Origin: Saussurea involucrata
Taxonomy: Eukaryota > Streptophyta > Magnoliopsida > Asterales > Asteraceae
DNA: 64,000 nt
Assembly (NCBI GenBank): GCA_033807775.1
Contig: CM066322.1
Location: forward strand, 23,776,501 to 23,840,500
Reading direction: 5' to 3'
The translations under genes and the position numbers were made by a program. Shown in pieces: positions 46,895 to 57,188 of this stretch. The notes beneath the pieces are model-generated. The model was not told the origin of the DNA, made no database searches, and saw only the letters and a list, made by a program, of their open reading frames with translations. Position 1 is the stretch's first letter; each line of letters begins with the position of its first letter.

Positions 46895-49800
46895 ATGACT
46901 GGAAGATCGTCAAGGAGCAAGTCTGTGCCCAGTGTAAGAATGGCCACGTCTGAGGAGGTTCAAGTGGACGAACCTGTGGTCCCTCCAAGGGCGCCGGCTG
47001 CCCGGGGTAGAGGAAGAGGTCGTGGAAGGGGACGTGAGACCATTCCACGTAAGGCTACTACCAATGTGGAAGGTGCCCGTCCAAAGAAGAAAACTCCGAC
47101 TGGTCGCCGAACTAAAAGTGTTGAGGCACCGTCCGAGCGGGAAAAGTCTCATCGAGAGGGCTCGGCAACGGGGAATCACGCCTTTGTGACCCAAGAGGCC
47201 TTCGCCACCGAAATGGTGAAGCTGCAGAAAAAGTTGGACCGATGGATGAATCATCATGATGTTTCGGCATCGGGGAGTAAGGAGAACATTGGAAGTAAAG
47301 CGGCCACCGAACTGTCCAGCCCGCCTCCGACAGAAGTTGGTAGCCACAAGAAACCCACGACGCTAGTGGCGAATGAGTCGGCAGCTAGAGGATGTAGTCA
47401 CAAAGCATTCTCATCTTGCAAACCTCCTACCTTCCAGGGGAAATGCGACCCGGTGTTAGCCATAAGGTGGGTTCGAGAAATGGAGTTGGTGTTCGACATT
47501 TGTAAGTGTGCCGAAGAGGATAAGGTGATCTATGCCCTATCTATGTTGAAGTCGGAGGCCATCTTTTGGTAGGATGCCGAGACTGGAGGATTGGGATCGT
47601 CGGTGGCTAAGGCTATGAGATGGGAAGAATTCGTAAGAAGGTTCAAAGCTCAGTTTTGCCCTCTGGCGGCAATCAAGAAGTTGGAAGAAGAATTTTTGAA
47701 CCTAGCACAAGGAGACATGACCGTGAGGGAGTACACTTCCAAGTTTATTGAGAAAGCCCGTTTTGCGGAATTGTATGTCCCAACCGAGGAGCGCCGAGTC
47801 GAGAGGTACCTATTTGGGTTGAAGGGTAGCATCCGGGAGTTGGTAATGGCAAGAAATCCTACTACCTTCCAAGCGGCTATAAATGCGGCCGAGTTGGTAG
47901 AGAGGGAAAAAGATCGTCAGCAAACTGAGAGGGCCGGGGAAAAGAGAAAATGGGATGGATCGGGAAATGATGCTCGAAAAGGTAAAGTTTCGAGGCCGGA
48001 GCCGCATGGAAATCGGGGATATGGCGACAAACCGTGCGGGAAGTGCCACCGGATGCATAAAGGGGAATGTAGGGCGGACTCGGGGTTATGTTACCTGTGC
48101 GGATCGTCGGGGCATGTGTCAAGGGATTGCCCGAAGAAGCGTGGTTGTTTTCAGTGTAGGTCGCCGGACCACCGTCGATTTGATTGTCCTATGTTAAAGA
48201 TAGGAGGATCGGGTCAGTTTGGGAATCGTCAAGGGGTGCAGGGAGTTGAGAAGAAAGAAGAGCCGGCACGCGCGAAGGGGCGCGCATTTCGTATGACTAC
48301 GGATGAGGCGGAGGAAACTCCGGATGTCGTGACAGGTACCTTTTTGGTGAACTCTTTATGTGCCAACGTGTTATTTGATTCAGGGGCGAATCGCTCCTTT
48401 GTATCTCTTGTTTTCGTGAAACGTTTGGGGGTGAGGCCTAAGCGTTTGGGTAGTGCTTTAGAAGTGGAGACCGCCGATGATAACGTGGTACTTGTTAGTA
48501 GTGTGGTGGAGGAGTGTTGTATAGACATAGAGGGGAGTTTGATACCGATACGTTTTTACCCTATGCCGATGGGAGAGTTTGATGTAGTGTTGGGGATGGA
48601 TTGGTTAGCAAAGAATGATGCTACCATCGTCTGCAACAAGAAGTTGATTCGTGTACGATTGCCAGATAAGGGAATGGTAGTGATTTATGGGAACCGTCGA
48701 GATAGGAAGTCTAGTCTTATTTCCTTAATTAAGGCTACTAAATGTTTGAGGAAGGGATGTCCGAGTTACCTAGCCTATGTGGTGGATGCAAAGAAAGCAA
48801 AGCGCGGGGTAGGAGATGTACCTATAGTGGGTGAGTACCCGGAGGTATTTCCGGATGATTTGTGCGATCTACCACCGGATCGCCAGATCGAGTTCCGAAT
48901 CGACTTGGTGCCAGGAGCCACACCAATAGCTCGTGCACCATATCGGTTGGCACCTTCCGAGATGAAGGAGATGATGACTCAACTCCAAGAGTTGCTTGAC
49001 AAGGGGTTCGTGAGACCGAGTACCTCGCCGTGGGGTGCGCTGGTACTGTTTGTGAAGAAGAAGGACGGGACTATGAGGATGTGCATCGATTATCGCAAAC
49101 TCAACAAAGTCACTGTCAAGAACAAGTATCCCCTTCCCCGGATTGACGACTTGTTCGATCAGTTACAAGGAGCTAGCTACTTTTCAAAGGTAGATCTGAG
49201 ATCGGGATACCACCAACTCAAGGTGCGAGGAGAAGATATTCCAAAAACAGCTTTTCGGACCCGATACGGTCATTATGAGTTTTTAGTAATGCCGTTCGGA
49301 TTAACGAATGCTCCCGCCGCGTTCATGGATTTGATGAATAAGGTGTGCCAACCCTATTTAGATAAATTCGTGATCGTCTTCATAGACGACATTCTCATCT
49401 ACTCAAAGTCGGAGGAAGAGCATAGGGAGCATTTGAGAGCAGTGTTGGAATTGTTGAAGCGGGAGAGAGTTTATGCCAAATTTTCGAAATGCGAATTTTG
49501 GCTTCGCGAAGTGCAGTTTTTGGGACATGTAGTGACCCAGAGTGGAATCAAGGTTGACCCGACAAAAGTGGAAGCTATTAAGAACTGGGAACCGCCTAGA
49601 ACGTCGTCCGAAGTCCGTAGTTTCCTTGGGTTAGCGGGGTATTATCGGAAGTTCATCAAAGACTTCTCGAAGATTGCTACTCCGTTGACTTCTTTGACCA
49701 AGAAGAACGTCAAGTTCAATTGGACCGTAGGGCAAGAAGAAGCTTTCCAGAAGTTAAAAGAAATGTTGAGTGAGGCTCCAATTCTAACCTTACCCGAGGG

Positions 49801-51666
49801 AACGGAAGACTTTGTAGTGTACAGCGACGCCTCTAAATTGGGCTTGGGGTGTGTCTTGATGCAGCATGGTAAAGTGATCGCTTATACGTCCCGTCAATTG
49901 AAGGAGCATGAGAAGCGATACCCCACACACGATTTAGAGTTGGCGGCTGTCGTTTTCGCCTTGAAGATTTGGAGGCATTATTTGTATGGGACGAAGTGTA
50001 AAATCTTCACAGACCACAAAAGCCTTCGTCACATCTTCGATCAGAAGGAGTTGAACATGAGACAACGCAGGTGGATGGAACTGTTATCAGACTACGACTG
50101 TGAGATTGAATACCATCCCGGGAAAGCTAATGTAGTGGCTGACGCCTTGAGCCGTAAGGAAAGGGGAGAGGCTTCGAAGATCATAGCCTTGAGGGCTGAG
50201 GTCACGTTTAACCTGCTGGGTGAAATAAGGAAATGGCAAGTGGAAGCGTCCGCGGTTGAGAATCTCAAGAAAGAGCGGATGGTGGGGAACGTGGACTCCC
50301 TAGTAGAAGATAGCCGAGGACTGAAATGCCTCAATGGCAGAATATGGGTTCCGAAATTGGGGAATGTACGGAAGTTGATTCTAGAGGAGGCTCACAAATC
50401 AAAGTACTCCATCCATCCAGGAACGAACAAGATGTTTGGTGATTTGCGACAAGACTATTGGTGGTCGGGTATGAAAAAGGATATAGCTTATTTTGTTGAA
50501 AGGTGTGATACTTGTCTGAGGGTGAAAGTGGAGCACCAGCGACCGTACGGAAAACTCCAACCCTTGGATATTCCGATTTGGAAGTGGGATCAAATTGCGA
50601 TGGACTTCGTGACGAAGCTGCCTAGAACTCCAAAGGGTTACGATGCCATTTGGGTGATTGTAGATCGACTCACCAAGTCGGCGCATTTCCTGCCAATAAA
50701 GGAATCCTACCCGATGGAGAAGTTGGCAAAGTTGTACATTGACGAGATAGTGACCCGCCATGGGGTGCCGTCGTCAATAGTCTCTGATCGTGATAGTCGA
50801 TTTACGTCGACTTTTTGGAGAAGCTTTCAGCGAGAAATGGGGTCTCAAATCAAGATGAGCACCGCATACCATCCCCAGACTGATGGTCAGAGTGAGCGAA
50901 CCATCCAGACCCTGGAAGACATGTTGAGAGCTTGCGCGTTATATTTTCAGGGTTCGTGGGAGAACCATCTACCGTTGATTGAATTTGCGTATAACAACAG
51001 TTACCACGCAAGCATTAAGGCTGCTCCTTATGAGATACTCTACGGTAGGAAGTGTCGGACACCTCTTTGTTGGAACGAGGTCGGGGAGAAACAATTGGCT
51101 GGACCCGAGATAGTTCAGTTGACTGCTGACAAGATCGACCAAGTGAGGGAAAGGCTGAAAGTTGCTCGTGACCAACAAAAGAGTTATGCTGACAAGAGGC
51201 GTAAGGATATTGAATTCCAAGTCGGGGATAAGGTGATGTTAAAAGTATCGCCTTGGAAGGGGTAATCAGATTTGGGAAGAGGGGAAAGTTAAGCCCCCGC
51301 TACATAGGACCGTTCAAGATTATTGAGCGCATCGGGGAAGTAGCTTATAAGTTGGAGTTACCTGTGGAACTGCAGAGAATTCATAATACCTTTCATGTGT
51401 CGAATCTGAGGAAATGCTTAGCGGAAGCCGATATGGCTATACCTCTGCATGAAGTCCAGATTGATGAGAAACTGAACTTTGTGGAAGAGCCCGAAGCTAT
51501 CACCGATCGCAAGGTTCGGAGAACAAGGAACAAAGAGATTAGCCTAGTGAAAGTGTTGTGGCGATTCCACAAAGGGAGTGAGGCAACGTGGGAAACCGAG
51601 ACAGATATGAGAGCAAGGTACCCACACCTTTTCAGTGATGAGATTCCGGGGACGGAATCCTGTTAA
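46895..51666 (+). pseudogene. Tekay gag-pol polyprotein with one stop and one frameshift
   Basis: The likely start is ATG 46895 (MTGRSSRSKS). Gag capsid sequence is followed by two CCHC knuckles (CYLCGSSGHVSRDC and CFQCRSPDHRRFDC, about 48089-48190). Protease (LFDSGANRSF, about 48372), reverse transcriptase (FIDDILIYSK, about 49380) and RNase H (VYSDASKLG, about 49818) follow. Integrase has its HHCC region at about 50395-50515 and a core with MDFVTKLP, SDRDSRFTS and QSERTIQ. The tail (51490-51640) resembles the chromodomain-type end of Tekay elements. Lesions are an in-frame TAG at 47570-47572, where a Trp codon is expected, and one base missing from the G run at 51258-51261, which shifts the last 135 or so residues. 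All else is open, so the copy decayed very recently. Confidence 0.9.
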
Positions 51667-51677
51667 GGGGGAGGTGA
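51665..51677 (+). other. Polypurine tract
   Basis: AAGGGGGAGGTGA directly before the 3' LTR. Confidence 0.8.
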
Positions 51678-53281
51678 TGTAACACCCCATAATTCAATCT
51701 GGTGGTCTTTGTAGATAAATAAGAAATTTTGGGGCTCTTTTGGGAAAAACTCAAAGTTCTGTGGCTGAGTTGTGAAAAGGAAAAGTTTAATAAGATAAAA
51801 CCCTCCTAAACCCTATTTTGTTCCTCATATTTCGGCAGGAGAGTTCTAGAGGGGGGAGAAGGAGTTCAGGAAATCCAATTGAAGGTTTGGAGAAGGTGGA
51901 TCAGCTAGGGATTGAAGAAGTTTCGATTAAGGTATACCTCCACCTTCCTTTCTTAGCTTTGTGTCTAAATGGAGCTTAGATGTTCAACCATCAATGCTTT
52001 CTCTTCTTCTTTAAGTGTTTTGAGACAAAACCCAGTGGAAGGGTGTGTTGAATGAATCCCTTGAGGAGTTTGTGAACTCTTGGTGATGTTCCACCCTTCC
52101 AATGGAGGTTCTTAAGTTTAATCCATTCTAAGAAGGGGATTTGTGTTTCAAAAGAGTATTTCATGATGGTTTGATTGAGGAATTGATTGATTAAGTAATG
52201 AGAATTGTTTCCTTAATGTATATATAGTTTTAGAGTTTGTTTTGGGAAGTTATCTGCCAATTGGAATCAGTTTTGGAGATTTAGATTAAGTTTTCGAGCT
52301 GACCCAGGTGAGCAGAACTGAGAGTGCTCGTCCAGAGGGTTACGCGGCTTACTACGCGGTTTGCAAACCGCGTAGCAAACCGCGTAAGTCTCTGTTGGGC
52401 GATTCTCGTTTTCTGCTTCGTTGGTCGTTCGGGCTTGGGTTCGAGGCCTGGTTTAAGGGATTGTCTTAAGACGTTATGGGGGATGTTTTAAAGTATAATT
52501 GGGGAGTCTAATACCTCCTATGTTAACCCCAATTCAGGTGAACATTTGGTGTTTAAGTGAGCTCCGTGTAGTGTGTCGTTTAGCCGAGCATCAGGTGAGT
52601 TCCCTTAAGCATAACTTTTATTTAAAATGATTTGCAAAGGTTTGTATGACTGAAATTGGTTTACTCAAGCTTTATGAACATATGTTTCTCTTGGCACGAA
52701 AAGTCTTGTTTTGCAAACAAAGGAGGGTTGCCCTCAAGTACGTGGATTCGCATGTTTTATTGAATTATCATTGGTGGAGTTGGGTTGCACCGTGGGGGGG
52801 ACTACTTGGTTTGCCGTACCCGGCTTTGTAGGGTGTTGCCGTACCCGGCTTTGTAGGGTGTTGCCGTACCCGGCTTTGTAGGGTGTTTGCCATGGTCTTC
52901 TCTCCGTTGTGCATACCATTGTTGAAAATGTGATTTGATACGTTACTGTTTTTGTAAAGAAATGTTTTGCTTTAAATGATTTGTGAACGTATTTTCGGGG
53001 GAATTCACTAGACCCTATGGTCTAACCCTCGCTTTTCAAAACTAAAAACCATTTTCAGGTAAGGATCGCTTAGGCGCAACGTCAAAAGGGAAAGAGAAGG
53101 TTTGAGGCGGCGAGGTGAGATTAGAGACCGTCATGATCCAGTTTTTATTAGTTGAACATCTCGGTTGTATTTGTTGTCGAATCGTAAGCTTTAAGAATGT
53201 TATTAAGTATTGTGATGTAATTGGGACCCTTATGGGCTTTTTGACTAATATTATTATGTTAAGTCTTTTTGGGTTGTTACA
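51678..53281 (+). repeat. 3' LTR of the Tekay element
   Basis: Partner of 45008-46615. Palindrome at 52352-52375 and hairpin at 53009-53024, both identical to the 5' copy. Confidence 0.92.
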
Positions 53282-53903
53282 TCCACGCCTCCAACAACAA
53301 GACATCCACTGCATCTTTATCTTCTTGATTTATCTCCATCTCCATTTTGATATTCATGTTCTTGATTTCATCCTCATCGGCTTTCATACCCAAATTTGAA
53401 ACAAATTCCATCTTCAATTTCATATACGAACACAAAATCGAAATTAGCTCCATCTTCTATCTCATCTACAAACACAAAATCCAAAATCATCCCTATCTCC
53501 TATTACATCTACGAACACAACTTCGAGAGAGACGAACTCATATCTACCTGGGGGTGTTACGCTACTTGAGGGTGGGGTTAGGGTTCACAAGAGATGGACA
53601 AAATCAGATGTATCAGTTGTCTGTGATAGATTGTAGAGATGGAGTGATGGTATTGCCATGGCGAAGATGATGTTTGGTAGACGGGAAGGAGTGTTGGTTT
53701 GTGAGAACATACTTGAAAAGTTTCTATTCCCCCCAAATTGGAGAGGAATGATTTTTAACCAAATCTATTATAATGATTGATTACTTTTTTCAAACCAAAC
53801 ATCAATTTTCATTTCATTTTCATTCCTTACTTAAACCAAACATAATCAATGATTATCATTCTCATTCATTACCTTCTAATACCTCCAACCAAACGCTCCC
53901 TCA

Positions 53904-54577
53904 GTGATTCAACCTTTTGATATTGGTTTATTTTTATAGTTGGATCTTAAATTGATCAAGATAAAAATGAAAGTTACTGTATATTGATGATCAAACGATG
54001 TAATTGTATAGAATTTACTAAATATTTTTTGTAATTATATTTTTTCTGGATAAATTGTATTAAATTAACACGCTTTGGTTTCTATAGCTATTTTAAGTCT
54101 TACTTTCACAACTTCATTTTAAAAAACGTATTATATTTTTATACAATTAAAAAACGTATAACAATTTAGATTCAATTAATAAATCATAGTAGAACATTAT
54201 GAATAAAATAAAATAAAGAAAACTTAAAAAGATTTCTGGATCTTTTTTTTATTCGATATGCTTTTTTTTCGTAAATACCAAATTAAGCTTTTGAAATTAG
54301 TTTTTCCTAATAGAAAAAAAACAAGAAATTTTTCATTTTTCTACCCTTTTTCGGTAAATACTACAGATTAATATATGAAATCATTAAATAAATTAAATTT
54401 TAAGATTTCTTTTTTCTATCCTTTACAAAGTTTCCTGGTTGTGTTAGTTTTTAGTAATGGAACGATGAGTAATCTTTTGTTCATTTATACCGTTTACACG
54501 TTTTAGCATCCTAACGAATGAACATGAACAAACACATTTTCTTAATGAACGAATATGAACACGAATTTTTCGTCCAT
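53904..54577. other. AT-rich intergenic DNA
   Basis: No gene or element recognised. Confidence 0.5.
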
Positions 54578-54589
54578 GTTCATTCGGTT

Positions 54590-54718
54590 TTTTTTTTGAT
54601 AAGGTTCATCTAGGCTTTGCCTAGACTACATCCTTGGCAATTTGGAAACAAACAAACAAAGCGGCCGTCTGAGACTAAGCCTGACCACAGAATGCTGACG
54701 CCTGGACTCGAACCCGGG
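54590..54718 (-). mobile_element. SINE, 5'-truncated, with 12-bp target duplication
   Basis: On the minus strand the insert starts near the internal polymerase III box B (GGGTTCGAGTCC, about 54704-54715) and ends in a run of A (T run at 54588-54597). GTTCATTCGGTT flanks both sides (54578-54589 and 54719-54730). Box A is missing, so it is truncated. It is tRNA-derived, judging from the box B match. Confidence 0.75.
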
Positions 54719-54730
54719 GTTCATTCGGTT

Positions 54731-55768
54731 CGTTTACACTATTGTCAACCTTTCGTAAACGTACATCCACGTTGATAAATATTACATCATTAACGTGTTA
54801 TCAATCAAAATAAATACGAAACAGAAATTTTCGAACTTTGTTACGTCGATTGAGAATAAAATTGTATTAAACTAAATATGAAATGAATAAAATTATTTTT
54901 AATTTTGCGTAAGTTATATTTGTTTTCTATATAAATATTTCTTCGTCAATTCCTGATTTCCTTCCACATGCATTTTTTCACTTCAATGTATTAATGTCAT
55001 CCTTTATATTATAGGGTTTGTTTGGCAAAATCCTAATAATCATATTACAATTTGGAGGAGATTCTAATTAAGTATACTATAATTTAGAGGACATTTTGGT
55101 AATCTATTTTTTATATAGCTTCAAATTTTTATTAACGCTCGCGCATATATATTACGTATATGTGTGAGTGTCCCAATCTAACCCACAACTTTGAATCCGC
55201 TTTCAAGGGATCAAAGTGAAAGAAAACCACTGTTCTAAAAAACTCGTCGCACAGCTGTCGTAGCGCGTCATGACATCAAGGCTTGGGTCTTACACACGTT
55301 AAGCCTATGGCACACCATGACTTAATGCACAGTTTTCGTAATACGATATTTGATTTTTCTTTACGTTTTTAATGTCTTATTTGTAAGTTTCTTAATATAT
55401 GACCTAATTTAACTTGCTTATTATTATTGGCTTATTGAGTAACCTTACAAAACATATGTTTTTATATATAATATTATATATTGAATTAGAAATTTGACGT
55501 CATAAGTCACGCATTGAAAACGCCATGGCTTCGCCATGACTCCTAAGGCTTGAGGTTTAGCCCCGCCGCCACGCAACGCCTCATGCCATTTAGAACCTTG
55601 AAGAAAACTAAAAGAATCAACATCTTTATGTTAAGCGTAATAAAATAAACATATCAAAAACAATAAATAGTGTGTATATTAAGTTAGAATAAACAATCTG
55701 TTCTAAACGTGGTTGGCATCTAATCACATCACAAGGTCATCAACATTGATATTGTTGAGACTTGAGAC
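54731..55768. other. Intergenic DNA with possible decayed hAT-like repeat
   Basis: 55228-55600 has GTTCTAAA near its left edge and the inverse TTTAGAAC at its right, with GC-rich CGCCATGGCTTCGCC between them. This may be an old MITE. No gene recognised. Confidence 0.35.
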
Positions 55769-55771
55769 TAA

Positions 55772-56079
55772 GGGGCCGTTTACAAAACACTTACTCAGGT
55801 AAGTGCTTACCAAGTAACATTAGTTTACCGGATGAATATGGCAAGGACCAAGAATCTTACCCGGTAAGAGCGGAAGCAAGGACCAAGAGTCGAAAGGAAG
55901 GACCGAGAGTCTTACCCGGTAAGTGAGTGCGACGACTCTTACCACGGTTAGCGCTTACCGGCTAAATTGTTGCATATGATGCCATTTTGGTGGACTAAAA
56001 TCTTACCCGAAAAGTAAGCGATAGTGTTGAATTTTACCGGTAAGCACTTACCCGGGTAAGTGATTAGGTAAACGGCCCC
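55772..56079. mobile_element. PIF/Harbinger-like MITE with strong inverted ends
   Basis: GGGGCCGTTTAC at the left and GTAAACGGCCCC at the right are perfect inverse copies. Similarity extends inward through AAGTGCTTACC/GGTAAGCACTT. TAA at 55769-55771 and 56080-56082 is the target duplication. 308 bp, no coding capacity. Confidence 0.8.
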
Positions 56080-56082
56080 TAA

Positions 56083-57006
56083 AGACTAAAATACTTTGTA
56101 ACAACTCAATTAGTTAATATAAAAACACATTAGGTGAAACTGATACAAGTAATTTAAGAGTAAACTACTATTTTCGTCCATGTGTTTTGTTGTTATTGCT
56201 ATTTTAGTCCTTGGTCTTTAAAATTTGCATTTATAATCATTATGGTTTCCAATTTGTTTCGTTCTTCATCCCTCGGACCAACCCCGTTAGATTTCAGGCA
56301 TTAGATAGGGGTTATTTGGTCTTTTCACCATTTATTTAATTTTCTATTAAGAAATTAATAATGTATTATCATATTATATTTATTATATACTAGAAGTGTA
56401 TTTGCGCTATGCAGCGTGATACATCTGAATTTAAACTACAATTATCATTCTTAATGTTTAGATTTTGCTTTGAAACTAAAGCACAACTAATTTTCAATTA
56501 ACATTTTATTATGACAGACAAAAAAAATATTTGACCGTTATTTTCACGTTAAGTTTTAAAAAACAACCAATTTTAACAAAGAAAAATATTTAAACATATA
56601 AAAAATTAATTAATTTTTTTAAACAAATTAATTTGTCATCACAAACCATTCAATTATTAACAGAAATAATTATAGTTTATAAAAAATAGTGATGATAGTA
56701 GATGTAATAATAATAATTTAATTAATTTTAATATGTTTGTTATAGTCACTATCAGAATATTGGATAACTATCTTGTTGCGAACTTCCCTTGAAATTCCGT
56801 TTAAAATCCCAACAAATGGTCAACTACAATTGACCAAGTTTCGTCGAAAATCCCGTGCAATTTTTATGGATTTTTCGACAAAAGTTATCCGTCAAGAAGT
56901 TTCTTTCCGACCAAAATGTTATCGTTGAGAAGAATTGTCGAAAATCCGCCAAAACACATATTTCTAATAGAAATTATTGTCTAAAACACCACTTTGTTTT
57001 GTAGTG
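56083..57006. other. Intergenic DNA ending in a CACTA terminus
   Basis: The sequence ending GTAGTG at 57006 reads, on the minus strand, CACTACAAAACAAAGTGG, a CACTA-family end. Its interior back to about 56750 has the TTTTGTCGAAAAATCC style of such elements. A CACTATCAG at 56747 might be the other end, but the flanking triplets (AGT and AGA) do not agree. 56083-56740 holds no recognisable gene. Confidence 0.4.
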
Positions 57007-57178
57007 AGATAAAGTCGCCGCACACTCACACACAAATGATTGATTCTAGGTTTTTGTGCCCACAAAGGGGTTTTTATATCATTTTCTCAATTTTCCAAAA
57101 CTGACCCCTAACAAAAAATTATGCAATCCTTTCCACAAAACTTATTCTACTTAAATAAAAGTCTCGGTTATTACAACA
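57007..57178 (-). repeat. Truncated 3' LTR of the minus-strand Tekay pol
   Basis: On the minus strand TGTTGTAATAACC follows a polypurine tract (GAGGGGGGAG, about 57179-57188). Only about 170 bp of LTR remain before the CACTA end, and they resemble the corresponding part of the LTR at 1960-4107. Confidence 0.6.
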
Positions 57179-57188
57179 CTCCCCCCTC

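Larger units (their letters stand above)
45008..53281 (+). mobile_element. Young, nearly complete Tekay-type Ty3/gypsy element
   Basis: Flanked by exact TCCAC (45003-45007 and 53282-53286). The LTRs of about 1.6 kb differ at roughly ten positions plus one short indel by eye, about 0.6 percent, indicating recent insertion. Primer site, gag-pol, polypurine tract and both LTRs are all present. Only two lesions are visible in the coding region, one nonsense codon and one missing G. It is the best candidate here for the protein source, or a close relative of the source, that moved the non-coding element at 1960-10454. Confidence 0.92.
44791..53900. mobile_element. PIF/Harbinger-like MITE split by a Tekay element
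   Basis: The left end GGGGCGTATGGTTCG and right end CCAACCAAACGCTCCC are inverted matches flanked by TCA (44788-44790 and 53901-53903). The interior at both sides is rich in ATGAAAATG/CATTTTCATT, as in related MITEs. Net length without the insertion is about 0.83 kb. It was the target of the Tekay element at 45008-53281. Confidence 0.65.

Noticed and set aside
53347..53670. 107-residue frame right of the Tekay element
   Set aside because: Lies in the MITE interior next to the LTR; no domain or start context.
56380..56450. Possible Helitron end (TATATACTAG with GTATTTGCGCTATGC)
   Set aside because: No matching second terminus, no hairpin-CTRR end and no AT target site could be shown.
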